Shown here one piece after another: positions 8,785-18,829 of a stretch of 64,000 nt of DNA. Source of the DNA: Bacteroidales bacterium (lineage in GTDB: Bacteria > Bacteroidota > Bacteroidia > Bacteroidales > UBA1402); contig JAFUIP010000013.1 of NCBI GenBank assembly GCA_017468435.1, forward strand, positions 1-64,000, given 5' to 3'. The first letter of the stretch is position 1. Every line of letters starts with the position of its first letter. Below the pieces are notes generated by a model. That model worked only from the letters and a program-made list of their open reading frames with translations, had not been told where the DNA came from and made no database searches. Made by a program: the position numbers and the translations under genes.

Positions 8785-11700
8785 ATGAACAGAGTAAAAA
8801 GATTCTTTCTTTCAGCCTTGATGCTGATGAATTTGGCCGTCGCAACGGCTGCAGTGCCCGCATTCCCCACCGCCGAAGGTTACGGCCGATGGGCCACCGG
8901 CGGACGTGGAGGACAAGTGGTGGAAGTGACCAATCTTAACGATTCCGGAGAGGGAAGTTTACGTTGGGCTTTGAGCCAATATTCCAACCAACCCATTACG
9001 GTGGTGTTCCGCGTGTCGGGCATCATCCATCTTGAATCCGATTTGCGTTGTGGCAGAACAGCCGGCACTACCATTGCCGGACAGACCGCGCCCGGCGACG
9101 GTATCTGCATCCGCGGTGCCAAGGCGAACTTTGGCGGTTGCGAAAACCTCATCATGCGTCATTTGCGTTTCCGTATCGGCTTGGACGAAAACGACGATTT
9201 CATCAAAGGCGGTTCCATCGGTATAGAAAACGCCAAGAACTTCATCATAGACCATTGTACTTTCGGTTGGTCGGGCGAAGAAAACATGACCATCTACGAC
9301 AATGACCTTACCACCATCCAATGGTGTATCGTACACGAAGGTCTCTACGATGCCGGTCACGGCAAGGGCCCGCGCGGTTATGGTGCACAATGGGGCGGAC
9401 AAAGAGCCACTTATCATCATAATCTCTTGGCTCACAACAAGAGTCGTTCGCCTCGTCTGAACGGAGCGCGTAGCAACGATATTCATGTGCTCATGGAATA
9501 TGTCAACAATGTCAATTATAACTGGGGCAACCAGAATTCTTGCTATGGTGGCGATTTGGTGGAAGGTAAGACGCATCGTGTCAATTTTATCAACAATTAT
9601 TACAAACCCGGTCCGGCCCGAAAGAACAGTTCGTATTTCGTGCAATCTTCTTTCAACGGCGGCCAAAACAAAACCCAGATTGCACAATGGTGGATGTCGG
9701 GCAATGTGATGGAAGGAAATACTTCTTATACCAACAACAATTTCAATGGTCTGGATGCTTCGCAATATACCTCAAAAGGCATTGCTAAAACTCAGTTGAT
9801 GGTGGATGCTCCTTTCGAAATTTCAGATCCTGTAAAGGCAGAAAGTGCGCAGGATGCTTACAACAGCGTGTTGGCGGGTGCGGGCGCTTTTCCTCGTGAT
9901 GCGGTGGATGCGCGCATTGTGAACGAAGTGAAAACGGGTACGGCTCCTCATCGCGGCAGTGTGGCCGGCGTGGCTCCCGGCATCATCGACAAGCCCTCGG
10001 ATGCGGGCGGTTATCCCACCTATAATACTTACAATCAAATTACCGACAACGATCACGACGGCATGGACGATGCTTGGGAAGCAAAATATGGCTTGAACGC
10101 AAGCAATGCTGCCGATAGAAATCTCATTCTCAAGAGTGGCTATACGGCCTTGGAAGCTTATTTGTGCAGTCTTTGCGGCGAAGATATTCCCGTGGAATTT
10201 GCCAAGCCTTACGATATGGTGGTGGCGCAAGACGGCAGTGGCGATTATACCACTATTCAGGCAGCCTTGGACGCGGCTCCCGACAATGGCCAAAGAACGC
10301 GCATCTTGGTGAAAAACGGTACCTACGAAGAAAAACTTTTTATCGGAACGCGTTGGACCTCAAGCAATAAAATTATCAGCCTTATTGGCGAAGACGTGGA
10401 TAAGGTTATCATCACCTGGGACGATTATCTTGGAAAAATGATTGATTATCCCGGCAAGGACGAGCAGATCAAGGCCGATGGCAGCACTTGCGGTACTTTT
10501 ACCATCAATGCGCCCGATTTTTATATGGAAAATATCACGGTGAAGAATCCCAGCACGCAGGCTCAGGCCATAGCGCTGTGCCAAAAGGGCGACCGTCATG
10601 TCTTGAAAAACTGCAAGATTCTGGGTAATCAGGATACGCACCGTACCAAGAAGGGCAGAAGATATTTTTACTACAATTGCGAAATTGAAGGCGGTGTCGA
10701 TTTTATCTATGCCGGCGGCACTTGCTATTTTTATCAGTGTAACATCGTGAGCAACAGGGGCGGATATGTGACGGCGCCCGAAGATGTGCCCACTTTCGAA
10801 AAGATGAGTAATGGCAAGAATCTCTATTACGGCTTCTTCTTCAACGATTGCGATCTGACGGCAAAGGCCGGCGTGAGCGCGGGAAGCTGTTACTTGGGAC
10901 GTCCTTGGGGCGAAAAATCGGGAAGCGTGTTCATGAACTGTCGTCTGGGTAGCCATATCAATGCGGCCGGATGGAGCAAGATGGGCGAGGAAACCTGGAA
11001 AGACTGCAGCTTTCTGGAATACAAGAGTCTGAATGCCGACGGCACGGCTTTGGCCGATGTGAGTCGCCGCGTGAGCTGGAGTGGCCAAGTAAGCGAAGAC
11101 GATCGTTATTATCTGATGAGTCTGAGCAATATCTACAAAAAGGTGAATGCATCGAACGCATTCGATCCGCTGCCCATGGCGGCTGCGCCTCAAGCACCGA
11201 GCGGTCTCAAGAAAAGTGGCAATGTGCTCACCTGGACGGCCGTTCCCGAAGCCGAGTGTTACGCCATTTATGCCGATGGAAGATTGCTGGATTATGCTGC
11301 TACGAACAGCTACTGCGACATCAAGAGCACGGGCAGCCCGAAATATCAGGTGAAGGCCATTGGTGCCTATGGCAACATGAGCGGCTTCAACGGAAGCGCA
11401 AAGACGCCCACGGCTCAGGAACTCGATTCCATTCTAAGCCCCGACTATCGTGTCAAACTGAAATTGACCATTTCCGACGAAAAAGCAGGAACTCTGACGC
11501 AAAGCCCTATGAGCCCTTCTTACGATAAGGATGCCTTGGTGACGCTCTCTGCCGAACATCATTATGGTTATCGTTTCGTGCAATGGGAAGATGAACAGGG
11601 CAATGTGCTTTCGACAGAAAATCCTTATCAGCACAAGATGGAAAGAGATATCACCATTAAAGCTGTGTTCAAACAATTGCCCGTGCGAAAGCTGAGCCTT

Positions 11701-12717
11701 GCAAGCGAAACAGACGGAAACTTTGCCAAATATCTTCCCCAGGGCATTGTCTATGCCGATGCACAGCCACAGGTGGTGGGGGAGTCTGAAGGCTACGAAG
11801 ACGGCCATGAACTGGCAGTGTATGTGAAGGATCATCCCATCTTTCGTTTCGTGTCCTGGGAAGACGGTAGTCGCGATGTGCCGCGCCTCATCAAGATGGA
11901 TGCCGACAAAAGCGTGAAGGCTGTTTTCAAACAGGAAGATTTTATCGCCGCTTGGAATTTTGAACAGAGACAATACGATTATTATCAGCCGGATATGAAT
12001 CCCGGCGATGTGGTGGCCGAAATTAATCTCTTGGATGCCGAAGCAAATTATATCACATGGGACAGGGTGACGCCGGGTTATTTCGGAGCCGCAGCCATCA
12101 GCAATGCGGGTCTGGCTGGTTCGTATTTCGATTTGGATGCTTACGTGCCCAAGCAAGGTCCTATCGTGGTGTGGTCTAAGGTGAAAGCGCAAGGCCTGAA
12201 CGAAGGTTCTGTCTTGTTGGAATACAGTCTGGATGGTGGCACCAGCTATGAAACTTTGTCCACCTTGCCCATTACCTCGGCTCAGGCCGGATGGCAACAA
12301 ATTTCAGCCGCATTGCCTCAAGCCGCCGTCGATGATGAAGTGTTCCGTGTCCGTTGGATGCTGTCTTCGGCCGCTGCCGCCAAAACGAAGGCTGCTGCAG
12401 AAACGAAAGCCGCCACGAATGCTGCTGCTGAAACGCCGGCCGAAACCCTTTTGCTGAGCGATGTGGTGTTGTTGAAATCGGCTTTCACAGGTCTTGAACA
12501 GCCCGAAACATCCTTTCAAGTTTGGATGAACAATGGCATGGCATTTCTTGGTGCAAAGGCCCGGCATTTGGAACTGATTGATTTGAGCGGCCGCATCCTG
12601 CTTACGCGCGACCATTGCGACCAAGTGGATTTGCGCATGTTTCCCGATGGTGTTTACCTGCTGAAAGTGCAAGACGACAATCAGAGAATAGAAATGGTAA
12701 AATGTATAAAACGATAA
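8785..12717 (+). CDS. Secreted pectate lyase (PL1)-pectin methylesterase (CE8) fusion with C-terminal sorting domain
   Basis: 1310 residues with a signal peptide (MNRVKRFFLSALMLMNLAVATA). The PL1-type pectate lyase beta-helix spans about 25-415 (DHCTFGWSGEENMT, then YHHNLLAHNKSRSPRLNG). A calcium-binding spacer (DNDHDGMDDAWE) lies near 421. The CE8 pectin methylesterase spans about 477-785 with the family motifs GNQDT (about 615), GGVDFIY (about 637) and LGRPWG (about 705), which hold the catalytic aspartates and substrate-binding arginine. Two InlB-B-like repeats follow (about 893-1048), then a jelly-roll-like domain with an Ala/Lys/Thr-rich insertion (about 1195-1219), and a T9SS-like C-terminal domain (DLSGR, FPDGVYLLKV). 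The protein would demethylate and cleave homogalacturonan outside the cell. A GH43-like gene follows after 4 bp. The ATG at 8785 was chosen over an upstream TTG because of the signal peptide and promoter position. Confidence 0.9.
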   Translation: MNRVKRFFLSALMLMNLAVATAAVPAFPTAEGYGRWATGGRGGQVVEVTNLNDSGEGSLRWALSQYSNQPITVVFRVSGIIHLESDLRCGRTAGTTIAGQTAPGDGICIRGAKANFGGCENLIMRHLRFRIGLDENDDFIKGGSIGIENAKNFIIDHCTFGWSGEENMTIYDNDLTTIQWCIVHEGLYDAGHGKGPRGYGAQWGGQRATYHHNLLAHNKSRSPRLNGARSNDIHVLMEYVNNVNYNWGNQNSCYGGDLVEGKTHRVNFINNYYKPGPARKNSSYFVQSSFNGGQNKTQIAQWWMSGNVMEGNTSYTNNNFNGLDASQYTSKGIAKTQLMVDAPFEISDPVKAESAQDAYNSVLAGAGAFPRDAVDARIVNEVKTGTAPHRGSVAGVAPGIIDKPSDAGGYPTYNTYNQITDNDHDGMDDAWEAKYGLNASNAADRNLILKSGYTALEAYLCSLCGEDIPVEFAKPYDMVVAQDGSGDYTTIQAALDAAPDNGQRTRILVKNGTYEEKLFIGTRWTSSNKIISLIGEDVDKVIITWDDYLGKMIDYPGKDEQIKADGSTCGTFTINAPDFYMENITVKNPSTQAQAIALCQKGDRHVLKNCKILGNQDTHRTKKGRRYFYYNCEIEGGVDFIYAGGTCYFYQCNIVSNRGGYVTAPEDVPTFEKMSNGKNLYYGFFFNDCDLTAKAGVSAGSCYLGRPWGEKSGSVFMNCRLGSHINAAGWSKMGEETWKDCSFLEYKSLNADGTALADVSRRVSWSGQVSEDDRYYLMSLSNIYKKVNASNAFDPLPMAAAPQAPSGLKKSGNVLTWTAVPEAECYAIYADGRLLDYAATNSYCDIKSTGSPKYQVKAIGAYGNMSGFNGSAKTPTAQELDSILSPDYRVKLKLTISDEKAGTLTQSPMSPSYDKDALVTLSAEHHYGYRFVQWEDEQGNVLSTENPYQHKMERDITIKAVFKQLPVRKLSLASETDGNFAKYLPQGIVYADAQPQVVGESEGYEDGHELAVYVKDHPIFRFVSWEDGSRDVPRLIKMDADKSVKAVFKQEDFIAAWNFEQRQYDYYQPDMNPGDVVAEINLLDAEANYITWDRVTPGYFGAAAISNAGLAGSYFDLDAYVPKQGPIVVWSKVKAQGLNEGSVLLEYSLDGGTSYETLSTLPITSAQAGWQQISAALPQAAVDDEVFRVRWMLSSAAAAKTKAAAETKAATNAAAETPAETLLLSDVVLLKSAFTGLEQPETSFQVWMNNGMAFLGAKARHLELIDLSGRILLTRDHCDQVDLRMFPDGVYLLKVQDDNQRIEMVKCIKR

Positions 12718-12721
12718 AGAA

Positions 12722-13714
12722 ATGAAGAGTATTAAATCTTTAGTGGCAACTTTGTTGGCCTGTCTGTTGCTTGCCTCGTGCAGCGAAAAGGAAGTGTATT
12801 TGTTCAGTGGACATCGGGAACCTGCCTTGGATGGTCTGCATTTTCTGTATAGCTACGATGGCTATCATTGGGATAGTTTGCCCGGCACTTGGCTCACACC
12901 CGAAGTAGGCAACAAGCACGCACAATTTTACAATGTTCTGACAGAGAGTATGGAAGATGCCAAGTATGCGCCCACTTCCATGATGCGCGACCCCAGTGTT
13001 TGCCAAGGACCCGACGGCACTTTCCATTTGGTTTGGACCATTGCCTGGGCCGGCGAGAAAGGATTCGGTTATGCTTCTTCCAAAGACCTGATTCACTGGA
13101 GCGAACAACGCATTATTCCGGTGATGCAGGATTCTGCCGTCAACAATGTTTGGGCGCCTGAACTTTTCTACGACGAAGAAAAGGGCGAATTTCTCATTGC
13201 ATGGTCGTCCAGCATTCTGCCGCAATACTATACCGATGCCGATAGAATGGGCCAGAATAGCGCTCACCGTCAGTATTATACCACCACGAAAGACTTTGTT
13301 GAGTTTGCTCCGACCAAGCCTTTCTACGATCCTGGTTTCAACTCGATCGATGGTTTCGTGATAAAGCGCGCCGCCAAGGATTATGTGCTCGTTATCAAGG
13401 ACAACCGTAAGCCCGGTTACAGCGATTTGTTCTGCGTCTTTGCCGAAAATCCCGAAGGTCCTTATTCGAATCCTTCCGTAAATTTTGCCCCCACCTATTC
13501 CGAAGGCGCTTGTGCCGTGAAGGTGGGCGAAGATTGGCTCATCTATTTCGATGTGTATCGTGAATATCGTTTCGGTGCTGTGCGCACCCGTGATTTCCAG
13601 ACATTTGAACCCATCGACGACGAAATTTCATTGCCCTCGGGCCACAAGCATGGTACCATTATCAAGGTGAAAGAATCCGTCTTGAAGAAGATGCAGCAGC
13701 ACGCCTCGAAATGA
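12722..13714 (+). CDS. GH43-like glycosidase lipoprotein
   Basis: 330 residues with a lipoprotein signal (LLLASC, lipidated Cys20). The fold matches five-bladed propeller enzymes of the GH43/GH117 group. Candidate catalytic positions are D90 in MRDPSV (general base), D210 in NSIDGFV (pKa modulator) and E261 in YSEGACAVK (acid), with the WAPELFYD segment at 144-151. Such enzymes often remove arabinose or related sugars from pectin side chains, which fits the adjacent pectinase. It begins 4 bp after that gene, so the two are almost certainly co-transcribed. The exact substrate is not predictable from sequence. Confidence 0.75.
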   Translation: MKSIKSLVATLLACLLLASCSEKEVYLFSGHREPALDGLHFLYSYDGYHWDSLPGTWLTPEVGNKHAQFYNVLTESMEDAKYAPTSMMRDPSVCQGPDGTFHLVWTIAWAGEKGFGYASSKDLIHWSEQRIIPVMQDSAVNNVWAPELFYDEEKGEFLIAWSSSILPQYYTDADRMGQNSAHRQYYTTTKDFVEFAPTKPFYDPGFNSIDGFVIKRAAKDYVLVIKDNRKPGYSDLFCVFAENPEGPYSNPSVNFAPTYSEGACAVKVGEDWLIYFDVYREYRFGAVRTRDFQTFEPIDDEISLPSGHKHGTIIKVKESVLKKMQQHASK

Positions 13715-13727
13715 TGCAGATTTTTAC

Positions 13728-13735
13728 TACCTTTG
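13728..13735 (+). promoter_or_regulatory. -7 promoter element of the threonine operon
   Basis: TACCTTTG lies 26 nt before the thrA start in the short gap after the GH43-like gene. No good -33 element is seen. Confidence 0.5.
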
Positions 13736-13761
13736 CGCCTTAATTTTTTAGCAAGAATAAA

Positions 13762-16194
13762 ATGAAAGTTATCAAATTCGGAGGAACGTCCGTAGGTTCC
13801 CTAGAAGGTCTGTTGAATATCAAGAAGATAGTTTCAGCAGAAAAAGATCAGGTTTTAGTGGTTGTTTCGGCTATCAGCGGAATGACCGATTTATTGATAC
13901 AGACATCCAAATTGGCCGCCGTCGGCAATACTGAATATCAGACAAATGTGCAGAAAATGCGCGAGATGCACGCCTCGCTTATCGAGAAGGTTTTCCCGGA
14001 AGACGATGTGCAGGCTATCTTGCAGAATACCAACAAGATGTTGGACGAATTGAGTAATATTTTCCAAGGTGTTTGCCTCATTCAGGATTTGTCGGCCAAG
14101 TCGGAAGCGGTGATTTTGAGTTATGGTGAACGCATTTCGTCGATGCTTGTTTCCAAGTTGTTGAAGGCTAAGCATCTCGACGCGCGGGAATTGATCAAGA
14201 CCGATTTCAAGTACAGCAAGAACGTGGTCAATTTCGAAGAAACATCGAAGGCGATTTACCAGCAATGCAAGTCTTTGCCGCAGGTGACGGTGATGGGCGG
14301 ATTTATTTCGAGCAGCGCGGAAACCGGCGAAACCACCAACCTGGGCCGCGGCGGTTCGGATTACACGGCCGCCATCATGGCCGCCGAACTGAAGGCTATC
14401 GTGTTGGAAATCTGGACCGATGTGGATGGCTTCATGACAGCAGATCCCAAGGTTATCAACAATGCTTACGTCATCGAAAAGCTCAGTTTCGTGGAAGCCA
14501 TGGAACTTTGCAACTTCGGCGCGAAAGTGCTGTATCCTCCGACAATTTTCCCTGTATATCACGACAATATCCCCATTCGTATCAAGAATACTTTCAATCC
14601 GCAGGCGCCGGGTACTTTCATTTCGCGTGAGCATTATTCCGGCGAAGGCAAGGCTATCAAGGGAATTTCTTCCATCAGCGATACCAGCTTGATTACCGTG
14701 CAAGGTATGGGTATGGTAGGCGTTATCGGTGTTAACTATAGAATATTCAGGGCTTTGGCAAAGTCGGGCATCAGCGTGTTTATGGTGTCGCAGGCCTCTT
14801 CGGAAAATACCACTTCCATTGGTGTGCGTCTGTCGGATGCCGATGAAACCGTGAGAGTGCTTCGCGAGGAATTTGCACACGAAATTGCCTGTGGCGAAAT
14901 CAACGATATTTTTGCAGAAAGCGATTTGGCAACAGTGGCCATTGTGGGCGAAGGCATGAAGCGTACGCCCGGTATCGCCGGTAAATTGTTCTCGACTTTG
15001 GGACGTAATGGTATCAACGTAGTGGCCTGTGCGCAAGGAGCTTCCGAAACCAATATCTCTTTCGTGGTGAAGCGTGAGCAACTCAGCAAGACCCTGAACG
15101 TCATTCACGATTCCTTTTTTCTGAGCGAGTATCAGGTACTGAATATTTTTCTGACTGGTATCGGCACGGTGGGAGGCAGCCTGTTGGACCAGATCAAGCA
15201 GCAGCAACCCAAGTTGATGGCCGAAAACTCCTTGAAACTGAATGTGGTAGGTATTGCCGACGAGAAGCATGCCTTGTTCAATCCTGATGGCATCGATTTG
15301 GAAAATTACCGTGAATTCTTGCAGACCGAGGGCATTCCCAATTCGCCTGCCATCTGGCGCGATGAAATCCTGAAAATGAACATCTTCAACTCGGTTTTCG
15401 TAGATTGTACTGCCAGTCCGAAAATTGCCGAATTGTATCACGATATGTTGGCCAACAATATTTCCGTGGTGGCCGCCAACAAGATAGCCGCATCGTCTTC
15501 TTACGACAATTATGCCGGTTTGAAGGAATTGGCTCGCAAGAAAGGCGTGAAATATTTGTTCGAAACCAACGTGGGTGCAGGTTTGCCCATCATCAACACG
15601 ATGAACAGCCTCATTTACAGTGGCGACAGAATCTTGAAAATGGAAGCCGTGCTTTCGGGTACCTTGAACTTTATCTTCAACACCATCAGCAAAGATATTC
15701 CCCTGAGCCAGACCATCAAGATGGCGCAGGAAGCCCGATTCTCTGAGCCGGATCCCCGTATCGACCTGAGTGGAAAAGACGTTATCCGCAAGTTGGTGAT
15801 TTTGGCGCGCGAAGCCGGTTATCGCGTGGAACAGGAAGACGTGGTGAAGAATCTTTTCGTGCCCGCCGATTTCTTCGAAGGCACTTTGGATGATTTCTGG
15901 AAACGTATTCCCGAATTGGATGCCGATTTCGAAGCCCGTCGTCAGGTATTGGAAAAGGAACACAAGAGATGGCGTTTCGTGGCCAAAATGGACCGCGGAC
16001 AATGCTCGGTGGGTTTGCAGGAAGTAGATCAGCTGCATCCTTGTTACGATTTGGAAGGCAGCAACAACATCATCCTTATACAAACGGAACGTTATTTCAA
16101 CGATCCCATGGTGATTAAGGGTTATGGAGCCGGTGCGAGCGTAACGGCTGCAGGTGTGTTCGGTGACATCATTTCCATTGCCAACATCCGTTAA
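13762..16194 (+). CDS. thrA: Bifunctional aspartokinase/homoserine dehydrogenase
   Basis: 810 residues, matching the usual length of the ThrA/MetL fusion (E. coli about 820). The aspartokinase domain starts with KFGGTS (5-10). Its catalytic region is followed by two ACT-type regulatory segments (about 315-455; GMVGVIGVNYRIF and GRNGINVVACAQG). The homoserine dehydrogenase half begins with the NAD(P) loop FLTGIGTVGGS near residue 460, has the ETNVGAGLPII catalytic segment near 612, and ends with GYGAGASVTAAGVFGDI. It catalyses the first and third steps from aspartate toward threonine and methionine. ACT domains imply feedback control by an end product. It is the first gene of a three-gene threonine operon with only 7 bp to the next start. 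Confidence 0.96.
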   Translation: MKVIKFGGTSVGSLEGLLNIKKIVSAEKDQVLVVVSAISGMTDLLIQTSKLAAVGNTEYQTNVQKMREMHASLIEKVFPEDDVQAILQNTNKMLDELSNIFQGVCLIQDLSAKSEAVILSYGERISSMLVSKLLKAKHLDARELIKTDFKYSKNVVNFEETSKAIYQQCKSLPQVTVMGGFISSSAETGETTNLGRGGSDYTAAIMAAELKAIVLEIWTDVDGFMTADPKVINNAYVIEKLSFVEAMELCNFGAKVLYPPTIFPVYHDNIPIRIKNTFNPQAPGTFISREHYSGEGKAIKGISSISDTSLITVQGMGMVGVIGVNYRIFRALAKSGISVFMVSQASSENTTSIGVRLSDADETVRVLREEFAHEIACGEINDIFAESDLATVAIVGEGMKRTPGIAGKLFSTLGRNGINVVACAQGASETNISFVVKREQLSKTLNVIHDSFFLSEYQVLNIFLTGIGTVGGSLLDQIKQQQPKLMAENSLKLNVVGIADEKHALFNPDGIDLENYREFLQTEGIPNSPAIWRDEILKMNIFNSVFVDCTASPKIAELYHDMLANNISVVAANKIAASSSYDNYAGLKELARKKGVKYLFETNVGAGLPIINTMNSLIYSGDRILKMEAVLSGTLNFIFNTISKDIPLSQTIKMAQEARFSEPDPRIDLSGKDVIRKLVILAREAGYRVEQEDVVKNLFVPADFFEGTLDDFWKRIPELDADFEARRQVLEKEHKRWRFVAKMDRGQCSVGLQEVDQLHPCYDLEGSNNIILIQTERYFNDPMVIKGYGAGASVTAAGVFGDIISIANIR

Positions 16195-16201
16195 TGACAC
16201 T

Positions 16202-17467
16202 ATGAAGTACCTGATTGTATTGGGAGACGGAATGGCCGACGAGCCTATTGACGCTCTTAACGGACTGACGCCCATGCAGGCCGCTCATACGCCGGTGATG
16301 GATTTCTTGGCGCGTGAAGGTCGTTGCGGCGGTTTGGAAACGGTGCCCGAAGGTTTTGCTCCCGGCAGCGAAATTGCCAATATGAGCCTTTTGGGCTACG
16401 ACGTGCGCACTCAGTTCGAAGGTAGAGGTTCTTTGGAAGCGGCCAGCATGGGCGTGGACATTCCCGATGGATGGATGGCGGCGCGTTGCAACCTGATTTG
16501 CGTGGAAAACGATTGCATCAAGAATCATTCCGCCGGACATATCAGCAACGAAGAAGCAGCCCAACTCATTGACTATCTGAACGAACACTTGGCCGACGAT
16601 GGACTTCGCTTTTGTGCAGGCATCTCTTACAGACATTTGATGCTGATGAAAGGTGGAGACAAGCGCATTCAATGCACACCGCCGCACGATGTGCCGGGAA
16701 CGCCTTGTGCCCAAGTGATGGTGAAGGCCTTGCATCCCGATGCTCAGGCTACCGCCGACAAAATCAACCATTTGATACAAAGATCGCAGGAACTCTTGCC
16801 CTTGCATCCGCTGAACCAGGCTCGCAAGGCTGCCGGTAAGGATATGGCCAGTTCCATCTGGCCCTGGTCGCCGGGCTACCGCCCGGCAATGCCCACACTC
16901 GCATCGCAGTACCCCATCAGGAGCGGCGCCGTTATTTCGGCTGTCGATCTCATCAAAGGCATCGGTGTGTATGCGGGCTTGGAAAGCATTGAGGTAGAGG
17001 GCGCAACCGGTCTGTACGACACCAATTACGAAGGCAAGGCGCAGGCAGCCATTCAAGCATTGAAAGAGAAAGATTTCGTCTTCTTGCACGTGGAAGCCTC
17101 CGACGAAGCTAGTCACGAAGGCGATGTGGATTTGAAAATCAAGACTATAGAATACCTCGACCATCGTCTCATCGAGCCCATCTTCAAGGAAGTGTCCGCT
17201 TGGGACGAAGCTGTGAGCATAGCCGTTTTGCCCGATCATCCTACCTATTGTCGATTGAAAACCCATGTGGCTCAGGCGGTTCCCTTCCTTATTTGGCGTA
17301 ACGACCCGGCGCGTGCCCGCATCAAAGCCTCCATGCCCGACAAGGTGCAGTCTTTCGACGAATTGGCCGTCATGACAGGTTCTTACGGCATACTCAAAGG
17401 TCAAGCCTTCATGCAGAAATTATTCAACAGCGAGCGCTCCGGCGAGCGAAACGCCGAACGAGAATAA
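16202..17467 (+). CDS. Phosphoglycerate-mutase-like protein, proposed homoserine kinase
   Basis: 421 residues of the archaeal-type cofactor-independent phosphoglycerate mutase (ApgM) branch of the alkaline phosphatase superfamily. Metal and nucleophile motifs are retained: LGDGMAD (D9), SEIANMSLLGYD (S62), EASDEASHEGD and PDHPTYCRLKTH. Automatic annotation would call it a phosphoglycerate mutase. However, it sits between thrA and thrC, and no classical thrB is present in the operon. A known subfamily with this exact context (TIGR02535) has been proposed to be a non-orthologous homoserine kinase. The ATG at 16202 was chosen because upstream codons overlap thrA and lack homology to the family start. 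The C-terminal tail is short, Glu/Arg-rich and probably dispensable. Confidence 0.85.
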   Translation: MKYLIVLGDGMADEPIDALNGLTPMQAAHTPVMDFLAREGRCGGLETVPEGFAPGSEIANMSLLGYDVRTQFEGRGSLEAASMGVDIPDGWMAARCNLICVENDCIKNHSAGHISNEEAAQLIDYLNEHLADDGLRFCAGISYRHLMLMKGGDKRIQCTPPHDVPGTPCAQVMVKALHPDAQATADKINHLIQRSQELLPLHPLNQARKAAGKDMASSIWPWSPGYRPAMPTLASQYPIRSGAVISAVDLIKGIGVYAGLESIEVEGATGLYDTNYEGKAQAAIQALKEKDFVFLHVEASDEASHEGDVDLKIKTIEYLDHRLIEPIFKEVSAWDEAVSIAVLPDHPTYCRLKTHVAQAVPFLIWRNDPARARIKASMPDKVQSFDELAVMTGSYGILKGQAFMQKLFNSERSGERNAERE

Positions 17468-17509
17468 GGAAACAACGAAAGTGTTTTCATACATTAAACA
17501 CAAAAAATT

Positions 17510-18829
17510 ATGCAATATTACAGTACCAATCATAAAGCGCCTCAGGCGAGCTTGCAAGAAGCTGTGGTAAAGGGACTTGCGCCCGACCGCGGTTTGTATA
17601 TGCCAGAGCGTATCCAAGCGCTTCCCCAATCATTTTTCGAAACGATAGAGCAACGCAGTTTCCAGGAAATTGCTTACGAAGTGGCCAAGGCATTCTTCGG
17701 AGAAGATATAGAAAACGAAACCTTGAAACAGATTGTATATGAAACGCTTAGCTTCGATACGCCCATCGTGGAAGTGAGCAAGAATATCTACAGTCTGGAA
17801 CTTTTTCATGGCCCGACTTTGGCCTTTAAAGACGTGGGCGCACGCTTCATGGCCCGTCTGCTCGGCTATTTCATCCGCAAGCAGGGTCAAAGCTTGGTGA
17901 ATGTCTTGGTGGCTACCTCGGGCGATACCGGCAGTGCAGTGGCCAACGGCTTTCTCGGCGTAGAGGGCATTCGCGTGTACGTGCTCTATCCCAAGGGATT
18001 GGTAAGCGAAATCCAGGAAAAACAATTCACCACGCTGGGCCAAAATATCACCGCTCTCGAGGTGGAAGGCACTTTCGACGACTGTCAGGCTTTGGTGAAG
18101 TCGGCTTTCATGGATGCGGAACTCAACGCGAAAATGAACCTCAGTTCGGCCAATTCCATCAACGTGGCTCGCTTTTTGCCGCAGGCTTTCTACTATTTCC
18201 ACGCTTACGCGCAATGGAAACGATTGAATAGCGAAAACAATCAGGGCAAAGATTTGGTATTCTGCGTGCCTTCGGGCAATTTCGGCAATATCACCGCCGG
18301 TTTCTTCGCTCAGCGAATGGGCCTGCCCGTGAAACGCTTCATCGCGGCCAACAATAGCAACGACGTTTTCTATAAATATTTGCAAACTGGTGAGTATCAG
18401 GCTCGTCCTTCGGTGGCAACCATTGCCAATGCCATGGATGTGGGCGATCCCAGCAACTTTGCCCGCGTGCTCGATTTGTATCAGCATTCGCACCAGACCA
18501 TTTGCGGCAACATCAGCGGCGCGGCCTACACGGATGCGCAGATTGCCGACACGCTCAAGACTGTGTATCAGCGAGATGGCTATTTGCTCGATCCTCATGG
18601 CGCTTGCGGCTATCGCGCGCTGAGCGAACAATTGCAAGAGGGCGAATGTGGTATTTTCCTCGAAACGGCCCATCCGGCCAAGTTCAAGCAAACGGTGGAA
18701 AACATCATTCACAGTGAAGTGGACATTCCCGCCAAGCTGCAAGCCTTTATGCAGGGCGAAAAGCAATCGCTTCCCATGTCTAAAGATTTCGATAGTTTCA
18801 AGGCCTTCTTAATGAAACAATCACTTTGA
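17510..18829 (+). CDS. thrC: Threonine synthase
   Basis: 439 residues of the fold-type II PLP family. The PLP lysine is K107 in GPTLAFKDVGARF, and the phosphate-binding loop is ATSGDTGSAVANG. It converts O-phosphohomoserine to threonine, the last step of the pathway. The N-terminal segment (MQYYSTNHKAPQASLQEAV) is typical of the long bacterial form. It is the third gene of the operon, 42 bp after the homoserine kinase candidate, with no separate promoter motif visible. Its last 9 bp overlap the 3' end of the convergent nucleotidyltransferase gene. Confidence 0.96.
   Translation: MQYYSTNHKAPQASLQEAVVKGLAPDRGLYMPERIQALPQSFFETIEQRSFQEIAYEVAKAFFGEDIENETLKQIVYETLSFDTPIVEVSKNIYSLELFHGPTLAFKDVGARFMARLLGYFIRKQGQSLVNVLVATSGDTGSAVANGFLGVEGIRVYVLYPKGLVSEIQEKQFTTLGQNITALEVEGTFDDCQALVKSAFMDAELNAKMNLSSANSINVARFLPQAFYYFHAYAQWKRLNSENNQGKDLVFCVPSGNFGNITAGFFAQRMGLPVKRFIAANNSNDVFYKYLQTGEYQARPSVATIANAMDVGDPSNFARVLDLYQHSHQTICGNISGAAYTDAQIADTLKTVYQRDGYLLDPHGACGYRALSEQLQEGECGIFLETAHPAKFKQTVENIIHSEVDIPAKLQAFMQGEKQSLPMSKDFDSFKAFLMKQSL

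Noticed and set aside
13891-16275. Long open frame on the minus strand opposite thrA
   Set aside because: It lacks any family motif and mirrors the codon bias of thrA.
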